64,000 bases of DNA from Thermoanaerobacterium sp. PSU-2 (GTDB lineage: Bacteria; Bacillota; Thermoanaerobacteria; Thermoanaerobacterales; Thermoanaerobacteraceae). This document shows, piece by piece, positions 28,098-36,526 of this stretch; positions within the stretch are counted from its first letter, which is position 1; each line of letters starts with the position of its first letter. The position numbers and the translations under genes were made by a program. The notes under the pieces were generated by a model. That model saw only the letters and a list, made by a program, of their open reading frames with translations. It did no database searches and had not been told where the DNA came from. The DNA lies in NCBI RefSeq assembly GCF_002102475.1, contig NZ_MSQD01000007.1:1-64000 (forward strand), in the 5' to 3' direction.

Positions 28098-28144
28098 ACG
28101 ATAAGGTAAAAATATTTACTAATATACCATCACTTCTTGTATAA

Positions 28145-28173
28145 ATTATATCTCGATATCTGACCATTTTCAA
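28145..28173 (-). promoter_or_regulatory. sigma-A promoter of the EIIA-EIIC-EIIB operon
   Basis: TTGAAA (28168-28173), a 17-nt spacer and TATAAT (28145-28150) on the minus strand, about 100 nt before the EIIA start. The two TTGCCACA half-sites flank it. Confidence 0.75.
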
Positions 28174-28206
28174 TATGTTAATCGTTTATCTTTTGTTCCT
28201 GATTAA

Positions 28207-28214
28207 TGTGGCAA
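28207..28214. promoter_or_regulatory. Half-site TGTGGCAA upstream of the PTS promoter
   Basis: TGTGGCAA lies 34 nt upstream of the -35 box, where an activator site is often found. It is the inverted copy of 28090-28097, with centres 117 bp apart. Confidence 0.35.
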
Positions 28215-28263
28215 TAATTTATCATTTATTATGTTGTATAAAACCATATATTCTTTATAGCAA

Positions 28264-28287
28264 TTAAAAAAGCGGTTTTTACCGCTT
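28264..28287 (-). terminator. Terminator of the PRD regulator gene
   Basis: AAGCGGT-AAAA-ACCGCTT followed by TTTTAATT on the minus strand. The hairpin overlaps the regulator stop codon. Confidence 0.8.
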
Positions 28288-30244
28288 ACACCATATTATT
28301 AATCAATAGTTTTTCAATTTCTTTTTTGTCCTTCAGTTTAACTAAATTTTCCCTAAAATCCGTGTCGTCGATATTATTATAAAGTTTCCTAAAAAACTTA
28401 CTGGCATATCTTATATCAGCAGCATTTATTGATACCATTATGACCAATGTCACATAACCATCACCCCAGTTTATAGGCTTTTTTAACCGTGTAACTGATA
28501 TGACAGATTTGTTTACATTCTCGGGATTTCCATGTGGGATCGCAATACAATTGCCAATATATGTAGAGGAAACTTTTTCTCTTTTTAACACATCGTCCAA
28601 ATACTCATTTTTAACATAGCCTGTTCTGATTAGTTCAGATACTATGTGCTTAAGCAGCGCTATTTTTTGTTCAAATTCTCTATCTGCATCAATGATTTCT
28701 ACATCAACTATCTTTTTACTTTCATAATATTCATCTATAAAATTTTCCAATTTCTTTATATCGCTTTGTGTCAAAAGCGGTGTTATATTAATAACTGGTT
28801 TGTTGCTTTCGACCGACACAGTAGATATAATAAAATCTACATTATCTGACATTACATCATTAAGTGATAATGACGATACTATATCAACTACTTCTATATT
28901 TCTAAACCATCTTTCCAATCTTACAGCTAAAAGCTGGGATGTACCAATTCCGCTGGAACATACAACTAAAGCCCTAAGAGGCTTCTTTGCCCTTTCAAAA
29001 GCCGCACCCAAATGCAAAGTAATATATCCAAGTTCTTCTTCTCCTGCTTTTTTGCCAATATACTTTTCAAAAACTGTACTTGTCATCCAAGCTACACCAA
29101 ATATATCTGGATAATTTTCTTTGATTTGATTTAATATAGGATTACGAAGCGTTAAACCGTATTTTAATCTGTTTATCGTTGGCTTTAAATGTAAAATCAG
29201 TCCATTTAAAAGTTGGTTGTCTTCGCTGAAATCAACAGACAAAGCTTTTTCTGCTATCTTTATTATCTCTTTTGCCATCGTAACAGCTATATCAATATTT
29301 TCATCTTCTTTTATTTCAATATCTATGTCGTCAAGTTTGTTCTGCTGCATTTTTGCACCTAATATATGAAGCAAGATATATCCAACTTCTGAATCAGGCA
29401 ACCTTACACCAAAGTTATCTTCAATCTCTTTGGCAGCTTTTTCTGCAATATCATATTCTTCATGTCTTTTTAATTTATTTAATACATCTGCAGATAACCT
29501 TATATCTTTATTCCTTCTAAGCCTTTCCATCGATATTGCTATATGTATAATTAGACTTACGAAAGCCTCATCAGAAAATCTAAACTCCAATCTCGATTCC
29601 ATATTAGAAACTATTTTTTCAAGCTTTTTATAGTCAATGTCAATTAGTTCCTTTAATCGCATTAGTGTCTTATAGTCTATTCTGCCTGTATAATCTTCAT
29701 ACAAAAGTTCCTTAATCTCATCTTGACCTTTATTAGAAACTATTAAACTTGCTGCGGCATTTCGCCAATTTTCTTCATCTCCAGATATCTCTATGCCATA
29801 ATTGGTTTTCTTTATCAATTTTAAATTGTACTTTGAAAGCCATTCTTCCACTAATTCAAGGTCTTTGTGAATTGTAACTTTGCTTACATAAAGTTCCTCT
29901 GCAAGTTCCTTAATAGTTATATTTTTATTGCTCATAAAAAGTCTTCTTAATATATAATTTTTCCTTGCTTCAGGAGAAAAAGGCTCCATGAATTTTGAAG
30001 CATTACTTAATTCAGTGGAAAGATCAAGCTTTTTGTTTTCAGGGCCTTCAATTATGATGCCTGTACCAGGTTTTTTCAACAATTTTAAACCTTTTTCATC
30101 CAAATACTTTTCCACATTTTTTAAATCGTTTCTAACCGTCTTATTGGAAACATTCAACTTTTCAGCCAACTCATCCACAACTATAGGTTCATCTCTACTT
30201 AGTAGTATTTTAATTATCTCAATTTCTCTTTCAGAAATATTCAT
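28286..30244 (-). CDS. PRD-domain PTS transcriptional regulator (MtlR/ManR type)
   Basis: This 652-aa protein has a DeoR-like HTH (residues about 5-60), a second Mga-like HTH (about 105-150) and PRD1 with His234 and His293. PRD2 follows with His352 and His411, then a GatB-like EIIB domain with Cys429 (VVCSSGIGTS) and a C-terminal EIIA domain (IGNCIAIPHGNPENV). Such proteins are DNA-binding activators switched by phosphorylation from HPr and the EII proteins. It lacks an AAA+ sigma-54 domain. Being next to the EIIA-EIIC-EIIB operon, it most likely controls that operon. Confidence 0.93.
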   Translation of the reverse strand: MNISEREIEIIKILLSRDEPIVVDELAEKLNVSNKTVRNDLKNVEKYLDEKGLKLLKKPGTGIIIEGPENKKLDLSTELSNASKFMEPFSPEARKNYILRRLFMSNKNITIKELAEELYVSKVTIHKDLELVEEWLSKYNLKLIKKTNYGIEISGDEENWRNAAASLIVSNKGQDEIKELLYEDYTGRIDYKTLMRLKELIDIDYKKLEKIVSNMESRLEFRFSDEAFVSLIIHIAISMERLRRNKDIRLSADVLNKLKRHEEYDIAEKAAKEIEDNFGVRLPDSEVGYILLHILGAKMQQNKLDDIDIEIKEDENIDIAVTMAKEIIKIAEKALSVDFSEDNQLLNGLILHLKPTINRLKYGLTLRNPILNQIKENYPDIFGVAWMTSTVFEKYIGKKAGEEELGYITLHLGAAFERAKKPLRALVVCSSGIGTSQLLAVRLERWFRNIEVVDIVSSLSLNDVMSDNVDFIISTVSVESNKPVINITPLLTQSDIKKLENFIDEYYESKKIVDVEIIDADREFEQKIALLKHIVSELIRTGYVKNEYLDDVLKREKVSSTYIGNCIAIPHGNPENVNKSVISVTRLKKPINWGDGYVTLVIMVSINAADIRYASKFFRKLYNNIDDTDFRENLVKLKDKKEIEKLLINNMV

Positions 30245-30299
30245 AATTCATACCTTCCTCCACATCAGATCCAGTTTCAATCAAAATATATTACAACAT

Positions 30300-30322
30300 A
30301 AATGCCGGTGTGAACCGGCGTT
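30300..30322 (-). terminator. Weak terminator-like hairpin after the 53-aa ORF
   Basis: The stem GCCGGT / ACCGGC with a 4-nt loop (minus strand) directly follows the stop at 30322. It lacks a good T-tract (ATTTATG). Confidence 0.5.
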
Positions 30323-30483
30323 TATTGATCTTTGTTGCCATCAGCAACATTTTGATCAGTTTGATTGTAAGCATCATTAATAGATTTTTCTGCTTCGTCG
30401 TTTAATGTAATAACTTGCTGTGTAAACTCGTTTGAAACTTTTTCTCTGTACTTGCTGTCAAATATATACCTAAATATCTCCAT
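30322..30483 (-). CDS. 53-aa hypothetical protein
   Basis: This short ORF starts MEIFRYIFDSKYREKVSNEF and has AAGGAGGAATTCAAA before the ATG at 30483, so translation is likely. It is hydrophilic and probably helical, with a Gln/Asn/Asp-rich tail (NQTDQNVADGNKDQ). No domain is recognised. It lies 68 nt after the GGDEF gene stop and before the PRD regulator on the same strand, with a hairpin right after its stop. Function unknown. Confidence 0.65.
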   Translation of the reverse strand: MEIFRYIFDSKYREKVSNEFTQQVITLNDEAEKSINDAYNQTDQNVADGNKDQ

Positions 30484-30551
30484 TTTGAATTCCTCCTTGA
30501 AAGATCACTTACATATATTGTATCCACTCAAAATGAAGATATTATGAAGAT

Positions 30552-32216
30552 TTATATTTCATACACAGCGACTCTATCTCTGCCTTTTGTCTTGCAGCCA
30601 GCGTAAAGAGCCCTATCGGCATGGCTTATGAGTTTCTCCGCAGACTCCGCTTTATTTGGAAAATCGGCGACGCCAGCGCTGACAGTTATATTTATATCAC
30701 CTGCATCAGTCTTTATCGGTTTAGACGATACTTCATACCTTATCCTTTCAGCGATCACACACGCCTGTTCCGCTGTCAAGTTCGGAAGTATAACAGAAAA
30801 CTCCTCCCCACCGTATCTTGCAACGATATCATTGTTTCTCACACAGCTTTTTATCCTTGAAGCAATCTCCCTAAGCACAGTATCTCCCACCATGTGCCCG
30901 TATGTATCGTTAATCTGTTTAAACCTATCTACATCCAGCATTATGAGGCTTACAGGCGTCTTTTCAATAGATGATTTTGCTATGCTGTCATGCAATATCT
31001 GATCAAAAAATCTCCTGTTATAAGTTTTTGTAAGAGGATCAGTAATAGACCTTTTACTTATTTCAAAATATCTCTTTGCGTTCATTATGGCTATCGAAGA
31101 TTGCTCTGATAATGCCTCCATTATCTTTAAAGAGTCTTCATCGAATGCGTTGATTTCATTTTGAAATGCAGATATACACCCTATTATGCCTTCCGCTCCT
31201 TTTATAGGAACTACAATTACAGAATCGTAATAATTAGATATATTTTTGTCTAAGTAGCGCTTATCTGCTTTTAAATTGCCTATTATTACAGATTTCCCTT
31301 CACTTACAACTTTGCCTATAATCCCTTCATTGTTCATGTACACATCCTTAAAAGCACCTATTGATTCTTCCCTGCACTTAGTCTTTTCATTTATCAAAAA
31401 GCCATTGTCATCCTTCAAATAAATAGCTATCCCCGATACGGTTACTACTTTTTCCGTCTCATACAATATTGCTTCTAAAGTTTTGTCTAAATCCAACTTC
31501 GAATTGATTATTTTCACCATTTCATATAAAGCATTTAGCCTCTGGTTGGCCTTGTAAAGATCCCTAAAAGCCTTTATGAAAAACGACAGCAAAATCAAAG
31601 GTATGACGTGGTATATAAAAATAACAGTGCCAAATTTCATATACATATTAGCTAAAAATATACCTACAGGTACCATTATAAAATATGAAGCCAACTCTAA
31701 AATCGAGCTTTCCGTCCAATATTTCTTAAATAGAATTTTCCCCTGTGCTTTCAACGCATAATACAAGATAAAGTAATTTATCACAAAACTTGTGAGCACA
31801 TAAATTACTACATATATTAGCTGCCCAATAGAAAATCGTCCGATTTTTCCACCTAAACTCTCATAAAGATGCCCCGCTACTATGTATGTTATGGAAAACA
31901 TTGCTCCATTTAAAAATCCATTCTTTACTTTTTTTCTAAAAAATATTGTTTCAATCATGGTAGATGTTGTAGCCAAAAGAGCTGATGACTCTGTGCCATA
32001 TATCAAGAAAGATGCTATCGTGATTACAGGGCTTATAGAAAGCTTTATATCGGTGTACTTTATGCCCAAATTGTCAAGAGTAACCATAACTAACAAAAGT
32101 ATAGAAAATAACTTTATATCAATTTTAATGCCGTATTTAAAACATGTGTAGATAAGAAGCGAAAACCCCACCGCAATTAACACGAAATCAAACAATGTTT
32201 CCCTTTTTTTTAACAT
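30552..32216 (-). CDS. Membrane-bound GAF-GGDEF diguanylate cyclase
   Basis: The 554-aa protein has about six N-terminal membrane segments (residues about 10-215), a GAF-like sensor domain (about 240-380) and a C-terminal GGDEF domain. The active motif is YGGEEFSVILP. An inhibitory I-site RNND lies five residues before it (VRNNDIVARYGGEEF), so product feedback by c-di-GMP is expected. A short linker rich in Asn/Leu may form a coiled coil between the membrane and GAF parts. Together these point to conversion of a membrane or small-ligand signal into c-di-GMP. An extended -10 (TGATATAAT, 32309-32317) lies upstream. Confidence 0.9.
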   Translation of the reverse strand: MLKKRETLFDFVLIAVGFSLLIYTCFKYGIKIDIKLFSILLLVMVTLDNLGIKYTDIKLSISPVITIASFLIYGTESSALLATTSTMIETIFFRKKVKNGFLNGAMFSITYIVAGHLYESLGGKIGRFSIGQLIYVVIYVLTSFVINYFILYYALKAQGKILFKKYWTESSILELASYFIMVPVGIFLANMYMKFGTVIFIYHVIPLILLSFFIKAFRDLYKANQRLNALYEMVKIINSKLDLDKTLEAILYETEKVVTVSGIAIYLKDDNGFLINEKTKCREESIGAFKDVYMNNEGIIGKVVSEGKSVIIGNLKADKRYLDKNISNYYDSVIVVPIKGAEGIIGCISAFQNEINAFDEDSLKIMEALSEQSSIAIMNAKRYFEISKRSITDPLTKTYNRRFFDQILHDSIAKSSIEKTPVSLIMLDVDRFKQINDTYGHMVGDTVLREIASRIKSCVRNNDIVARYGGEEFSVILPNLTAEQACVIAERIRYEVSSKPIKTDAGDINITVSAGVADFPNKAESAEKLISHADRALYAGCKTKGRDRVAVYEI

Positions 32217-32308
32217 TTTTAACCCCTCTTAATCTAATTAATGTGTTATTCGACACAAATTAAAAAAATCCTTCATTGTTAATAGATAAAATTTTATATA
32301 CAAATGAA

Positions 32309-32317
32309 ATTATATCA
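32309..32317 (-). promoter_or_regulatory. Extended -10 promoter of the GGDEF gene
   Basis: TGA-TATAAT on the minus strand within a very AT-rich 180-bp gap. No clear -35 box is visible. Confidence 0.45.
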
Positions 32318-32354
32318 CATATATTATTCACAATTTGTCGTTTTTTGATTGAAT

Positions 32355-32388
32355 TAAAAAATCTCCCTGTTTTAGGGAGATTTTTTTA
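32355..32388 (-). terminator. Terminator of nrdJ
   Basis: AATCTCCCT-AAAAC-AGGGAGATT followed by TTTTAAT on the minus strand, just after the nrdJ stop at 32397. Confidence 0.85.
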
Positions 32389-32396
32389 ACAGTCCA

Positions 32397-35300
32397 TTAA
32401 CCGCACTTTGAGTAACCGCAATTTTTACAGACTACACAGCCACCTTCATGTTCTATTTCACTGCCGCATTCAGGACAAAAGCGTTCTTCTTGTGTGTCAT
32501 AAGTATATGCCGCCTGTAAAACTGCATCATCATTTTTATGGTTATTACCATTTATAGGTACATCAATTGGAGCAAAGTTTTCATCTTCTTCAACTTTTAA
32601 TTTCATAACTTTCTCAATGACTTTGGCAATGGCATCTGGACACGAAAGAACTTTAATTTCCTTATTGTTTGCCATTTGCCTTAATGTAGAATGGCACCTT
32701 ATGCCTTTTAGCTGCTCTACTATTGACTTCGCATCAAGACCCGATCTTAAAGCTATGGATATCAGTCTACTTGTAGCCTCTGACTGAGATGGACAGCCCC
32801 CAGCACGTCCTAAGTTAGTAAACACCTCGCAGATACCTTCGTCATCGTAATTGACGGTAATGTACAAGTTGCCACAGCCTATTCTCACTTTTTCAGTTAT
32901 GCCTTTCGTCACAGAAGGCCTTGGCCTTGGGACGATTTGATTGCGACTTTCCTGTTTATCTTCCTTCACGCTTTCTTTTTCAGCTTTCTTTATTCCTAAA
33001 TTAAGCACCTGTGAATCACGACTTCCATCGCGATAGATGGTGACACCTTTAAGACCCAATTTATAAGCCAGCTCGTAAACTTCCCTTACATCATCTACCG
33101 TCGCATCATGTCTGAAGTTCACCGTCTTTGAAACTGCATTGTCAACATGTTTTTGAAAAGCCGCTTGCATCCTTATATGCCAGACAGGATCTATGTCGTG
33201 AGCTGTAACAAAAACCCTTTTTACATCATCTGGTATGCCATCAATGCCTTTTAACGTGCCTTGCTGTGCTATCTTCTTCATCAATTCTTCTGAATAAAAT
33301 CCTCTTTTCAAAGCTACTTCCTTAAATATAGGATTGACTTCCACAAGCTGGGTATTATCCATTACATTTCTTGTCATGGCTATTGCAAAAAGCGGCTCAA
33401 TTCCGCTGGATGTTCCTGCAATAATAGATATTGTGCCAGTAGGTGCTATAGTTGTAGTTGTTGCATTCCTCAACCTTATGTTTTTGTCTTTGTATATGCT
33501 TTTATCGTAGTATTTAAAAACGCCTCTCTTTTCTGCAAGTCCCATCGATGCCGCTTTAGATTCTTCGTCGATGAACTTCATCAATTTATCAGCAAATTCC
33601 ACAGCTTCTTCAGAATTGTAAGGTATATTCAGCATAAGAAGCATGTCAGCAAATCCCATAACTCCTAAGCCTATTTTCCTTGTACCTTTCGTCATTTCGT
33701 CTATCTGTGGCAGTGGATACTTATTCGCATCGATCACATTGTCAAGAAAATGCACAGCATTATGAACAGTATCTCTCAATTTATCATAATCTACTTCGTA
33801 TTTGCCGTTTTCCTCTTTAAGCATATTTTTAAGATTTATAGAACCCAAATTGCAGGATTCATATGGCAAAAGTGGTTGTTCGCCACAATTATGTATAATT
33901 ATCCCATTGGCATCAAATGCATTGATTCCAGGCACTTGTACATCATAAACATCTTCAAATCCATCTTCTCTAATATCCAAAACTCTCGCCATAAAGCGTT
34001 CTTTTCGAGCACCATTTTTATACGATGATAAAATAACTTTTAATTTATTCATCTTTTTATCATCTTTAAACCCTATACGTCTTGCATATATTCCCATATT
34101 ATCGCCACTAATACACAGTTCATGCTGTGGCTTTATTTTATATTCCTTTAGACCACCTTTGCCATCAGGCATTAGCTTTATGTCATATTTTCTTCTGTTT
34201 GTATATATTTTACTTGCAATGCCCAATCGCAACAGCATTCTTTGAACTGCTTTTAAAAGTTCCAAATTGCTTTGCGAAAGTCTTATACTTGCCCCTTTTT
34301 CAGGACTGCCTTGCACAGAAGCATCACAATCAAAAAGTCCTCTAATAAAGCCTATGTAAGCATTCGACGACATTTTTTCCAACCGAGGAGTTATCGTTTT
34401 AAATCCATTGTGCATTCCCATTTTAAGCGCCAAGTCTCTTAATGACGCTAACTTTAGCCTGTATTCATTTCGCCCTTTTATTTCTATCCATCCTGCAAAA
34501 TCTTTGCGATGCGGCAACTTCATTGCGCAATCCAGAGCATATTGCATAACATTATTTACACCATAATCATCAACGTCTCCTACAACTTTTCTTTCTTTCC
34601 AAACAGAAATAATGGCAGTGTCTTTCTTTAGAACTCCATCACCAACCAATAATCCTAACAAATATCCATCTTGTTCATCCAATTCGCCTGACCATCCTAT
34701 CAAATTCCTATGATTGTTAAGAAGAATATTATCTCCTGGTTTTAGATCTTTTGCAGAAACCCATTCGGTCTTAATCTCATTTAAACTGTCATCTACAACT
34801 TTTAAGACTTTGTGGTCATCAGTCAATCTGACATAATACCCTTCAACAGTTTCAAGCACAACGATATGCTTATGCCCTGTTTTAAAGAATCCCTCATTTG
34901 TCGTTTTATAAATCCTACCGTCTATTACAGCATCAAAAGATCTTCCAATTAGATCATTAACTTGTCTTGGTCCTTCTGCAGTCATCACCCACGTGTCCCC
35001 TGTGACACATGGGTTAGTCGATTCAATCTCACCCACAAGAGGCGTTGGATTTTTTTCGTTTATGCGATCCAAAAATACGATTCCAGGTTCTCCATTTTTC
35101 CAAGCCATTTCCACGATAAGCTTAAATACTTCTCTGGCGTTTAAGCTTTTCACAACTTTATTGGTATGCGGATCTATTAAGTCATAATCCTGCCCTTTTT
35201 CAACTGCTTCCATGAAATCTTCTGTTATTCCGACGCTTATGTTAAAGTTGGTGATTTCATTGTTGTCTTGCTTGCACTGTATGAACTCAAGGATATCTGG

Positions 35301-35819
35301 ATGATCTATCCTAAGTATGCCCATATTTGCCCCACGTCGTGTACCACCCTGTTTTACCGCTTCAGTAGCAGAATTAAACACCTTCATAAAGCTTACAGGA
35401 CCAGACGCCACACCGCCTGTCGATCTCACTGTAGCTCCTTTCGGCCTAAGCCTTGAAAAGCTAAATCCCGTACCACCACCACTTTTGTGAATTATGGCAG
35501 CGTACTTCACCGCATCAAATATTTCTTCCATAGAATCTCCCACAGGAAGCACAAAACACGCTGAAAGCTGTCCTAATGGCCTTCCTGCATTCATAAGCGT
35601 TGGAGAATTGGGCAGAAAGTCCAAATTCGTCATCATCTCATAAAACTTTTTTTTGACTTCTTCAGTGTCTGCGTTTATATCGTACTCTTTGTCTACATCT
35701 GAAATTGCTTTAGCAACTCTCTCAAAAAGCTCCTCAACGGTCTCAACGACGCGTCCATTCTCATCTTTTGCCAAATACCTTCTTTCAAGAACCTTCTTAG
35801 AGTTTTCAGTTAAATTCAT
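32397..35819 (-). CDS. nrdJ: B12-dependent (class II) ribonucleotide reductase with an intein
   Basis: The 1140-aa precursor contains a 374-aa intein (residues 271-644). The spliced enzyme of 766 aa has normal NrdJ length. The redox Cys is in [11 protein letters not shown], the NxCxE radical motif is NP-CGE (split by the intein), and [11 protein letters not shown] follows. The substrate-binding loops are [15 protein letters not shown], and the C-terminal tail has CxxC zinc motifs (CPECG, CKNCG). It makes deoxyribonucleotides with adenosylcobalamin and no oxygen. Two NrdR-like boxes lie at the promoter. Confidence 0.95.
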   Translation of the reverse strand: MNLTENSKKVLERRYLAKDENGRVVETVEELFERVAKAISDVDKEYDINADTEEVKKKFYEMMTNLDFLPNSPTLMNAGRPLGQLSACFVLPVGDSMEEIFDAVKYAAIIHKSGGGTGFSFSRLRPKGATVRSTGGVASGPVSFMKVFNSATEAVKQGGTRRGANMGILRIDHPDILEFIQCKQDNNEITNFNISVGITEDFMEAVEKGQDYDLIDPHTNKVVKSLNAREVFKLIVEMAWKNGEPGIVFLDRINEKNPTPLVGEIESTNPCVTGDTWVMTAEGPRQVNDLIGRSFDAVIDGRIYKTTNEGFFKTGHKHIVVLETVEGYYVRLTDDHKVLKVVDDSLNEIKTEWVSAKDLKPGDNILLNNHRNLIGWSGELDEQDGYLLGLLVGDGVLKKDTAIISVWKERKVVGDVDDYGVNNVMQYALDCAMKLPHRKDFAGWIEIKGRNEYRLKLASLRDLALKMGMHNGFKTITPRLEKMSSNAYIGFIRGLFDCDASVQGSPEKGASIRLSQSNLELLKAVQRMLLRLGIASKIYTNRRKYDIKLMPDGKGGLKEYKIKPQHELCISGDNMGIYARRIGFKDDKKMNKLKVILSSYKNGARKERFMARVLDIREDGFEDVYDVQVPGINAFDANGIIIHNCGEQPLLPYESCNLGSINLKNMLKEENGKYEVDYDKLRDTVHNAVHFLDNVIDANKYPLPQIDEMTKGTRKIGLGVMGFADMLLMLNIPYNSEEAVEFADKLMKFIDEESKAASMGLAEKRGVFKYYDKSIYKDKNIRLRNATTTTIAPTGTISIIAGTSSGIEPLFAIAMTRNVMDNTQLVEVNPIFKEVALKRGFYSEELMKKIAQQGTLKGIDGIPDDVKRVFVTAHDIDPVWHIRMQAAFQKHVDNAVSKTVNFRHDATVDDVREVYELAYKLGLKGVTIYRDGSRDSQVLNLGIKKAEKESVKEDKQESRNQIVPRPRPSVTKGITEKVRIGCGNLYITVNYDDEGICEVFTNLGRAGGCPSQSEATSRLISIALRSGLDAKSIVEQLKGIRCHSTLRQMANNKEIKVLSCPDAIAKVIEKVMKLKVEEDENFAPIDVPINGNNHKNDDAVLQAAYTYDTQEERFCPECGSEIEHEGGCVVCKNCGYSKCG
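33888..35009 (-). other. Intein in NrdJ with LAGLIDADG endonuclease domain
   Basis: The intein runs from Cys271 (CVTGDTWV, block A) to Asn644 (ANGIIIHN, block G), and Cys645 follows as the +1 nucleophile. Block B is LTDDHKVLK and block F is [16 protein letters not shown]. Two LAGLIDADG-type helices are visible ([11 protein letters not shown] and [13 protein letters not shown]), each ending in an acidic residue, so the homing endonuclease may be active. It splits NP/CGE, directly before the catalytic radical Cys. Confidence 0.95.
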
Positions 35820-35847
35820 TTAAAACCTCTCCTCATATGTATTTAAC

Positions 35848-35861
35848 TACAATATTTTGTA
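35848..35861. promoter_or_regulatory. NrdR-like box 1
   Basis: TACAATATTTTGTA is a palindrome resembling the NrdR box (ACAnnATATnnTGT type). It lies downstream of the nrdJ -10 box. Confidence 0.5.
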
Positions 35862-35875
35862 TGCTGATAAAGTTA

Positions 35876-35904
35876 ATTATACATCTTATTGTGTGTTTGG
35901 ACAA
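35876..35904 (-). promoter_or_regulatory. sigma-A promoter of nrdJ
   Basis: TTGTCC (35899-35904), a 17-nt spacer and TATAAT (35876-35881) on the minus strand. NrdR-like box 2 fills the spacer. Confidence 0.65.
35880..35895. promoter_or_regulatory. NrdR-like box 2 (degenerate)
   Basis: TACATCTTATTGTGTG is a weaker match to the NrdR box. It lies between the -35 and -10 elements, with its centre 33 bp from box 1. Such spacing is about three helical turns, as known for paired NrdR boxes. Confidence 0.4.
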
Positions 35905-36010
35905 ATCTATTCTCATTGAATTTTTCTGTCCATTTGACGTGATTTTTCTTCATATCTTAGATTTCTAAATCTTTATATCGTCATTTGCAAATTTTATTTG
36001 ATACGCCATA

Positions 36011-36046
36011 AAAAAATATCCCGCCATCATGAACGGGATATTTTTT
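36011..36046 (-). terminator. Terminator overlapping the thioredoxin-like gene end
   Basis: ATATCCCG / CGGGATAT with a 10-nt loop is followed by TTTTTTT on the minus strand. The hairpin includes the last codons and stop of the 36027 gene. Confidence 0.8.
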
Positions 36047-36518
36047 CTAAAAGCTCATCTACAATTTCTTTGTCGTATTCTCCATTTACATAACCTATTC
36101 TAAAGCTACTGTCGCCTTTCGCCACAAGTTCTTTTATGATTTTAGGCCTTTCTATCCAAATGTCCAATACATTAAAATCAGAGTCGAGAAATGCGAATGT
36201 AGGTATCTTTGCCTCTTTGTCTTTGCAAAGTGTCATCATGTCTTCCTCGTGCCCTTTTCTTTTTAATATGCGAAAATTAACTCCCAATATAGCACATATT
36301 TTAGCCATTATAGGCACGCTTACTTGGCAGTCTGGGCACCAACTTTCAGCAAAAGACAAAACGTTTGAAACCCTGCTGCCATTTTTAATATTCTTTATGC
36401 TTCTATCTATATTCACAGTTTTAAATCTATTTTTGAAAATTTCTGGTTTTTTGTTGTCTTCGCTATTAATAAATTCATCAAAGCTTATACCGCTATCAAA
36501 CAATTTCTTAATATCCAT
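36027..36518 (-). CDS. Thioredoxin-family protein (CPDC active site)
   Basis: This 163-aa protein has a thioredoxin fold with FAESWCPDCQVSVPIMAKI, giving a CPDC active site, and a cis-Pro candidate in AKIPTFAFLD. It has an N-terminal extension of about 55 residues compared with minimal thioredoxins. The WCPDC variant is found in a group of Firmicute thioredoxin-like proteins with unknown partners. It follows the aminotransferase gene by 8 nt and probably shares its transcript. Confidence 0.82.
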   Translation of the reverse strand: MDIKKLFDSGISFDEFINSEDNKKPEIFKNRFKTVNIDRSIKNIKNGSRVSNVLSFAESWCPDCQVSVPIMAKICAILGVNFRILKRKGHEEDMMTLCKDKEAKIPTFAFLDSDFNVLDIWIERPKIIKELVAKGDSSFRIGYVNGEYDKEIVDELLEKISRS

Positions 36519-36526
36519 AAAATCAC

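Noticed and set aside
28100-28260. Possible sigma-54 promoter for the PTS operon
   Set aside because: No GG-N10-GC pair fits, the regulator lacks an AAA+ domain, and a good sigma-A promoter is present at 28145-28173.
34655-34955. Unusual insertion in nrdJ first read as a fusion or mis-assembly
   Set aside because: The frame is continuous and intein blocks A, B, F and G and the +1 Cys are all present, so it is an intein.
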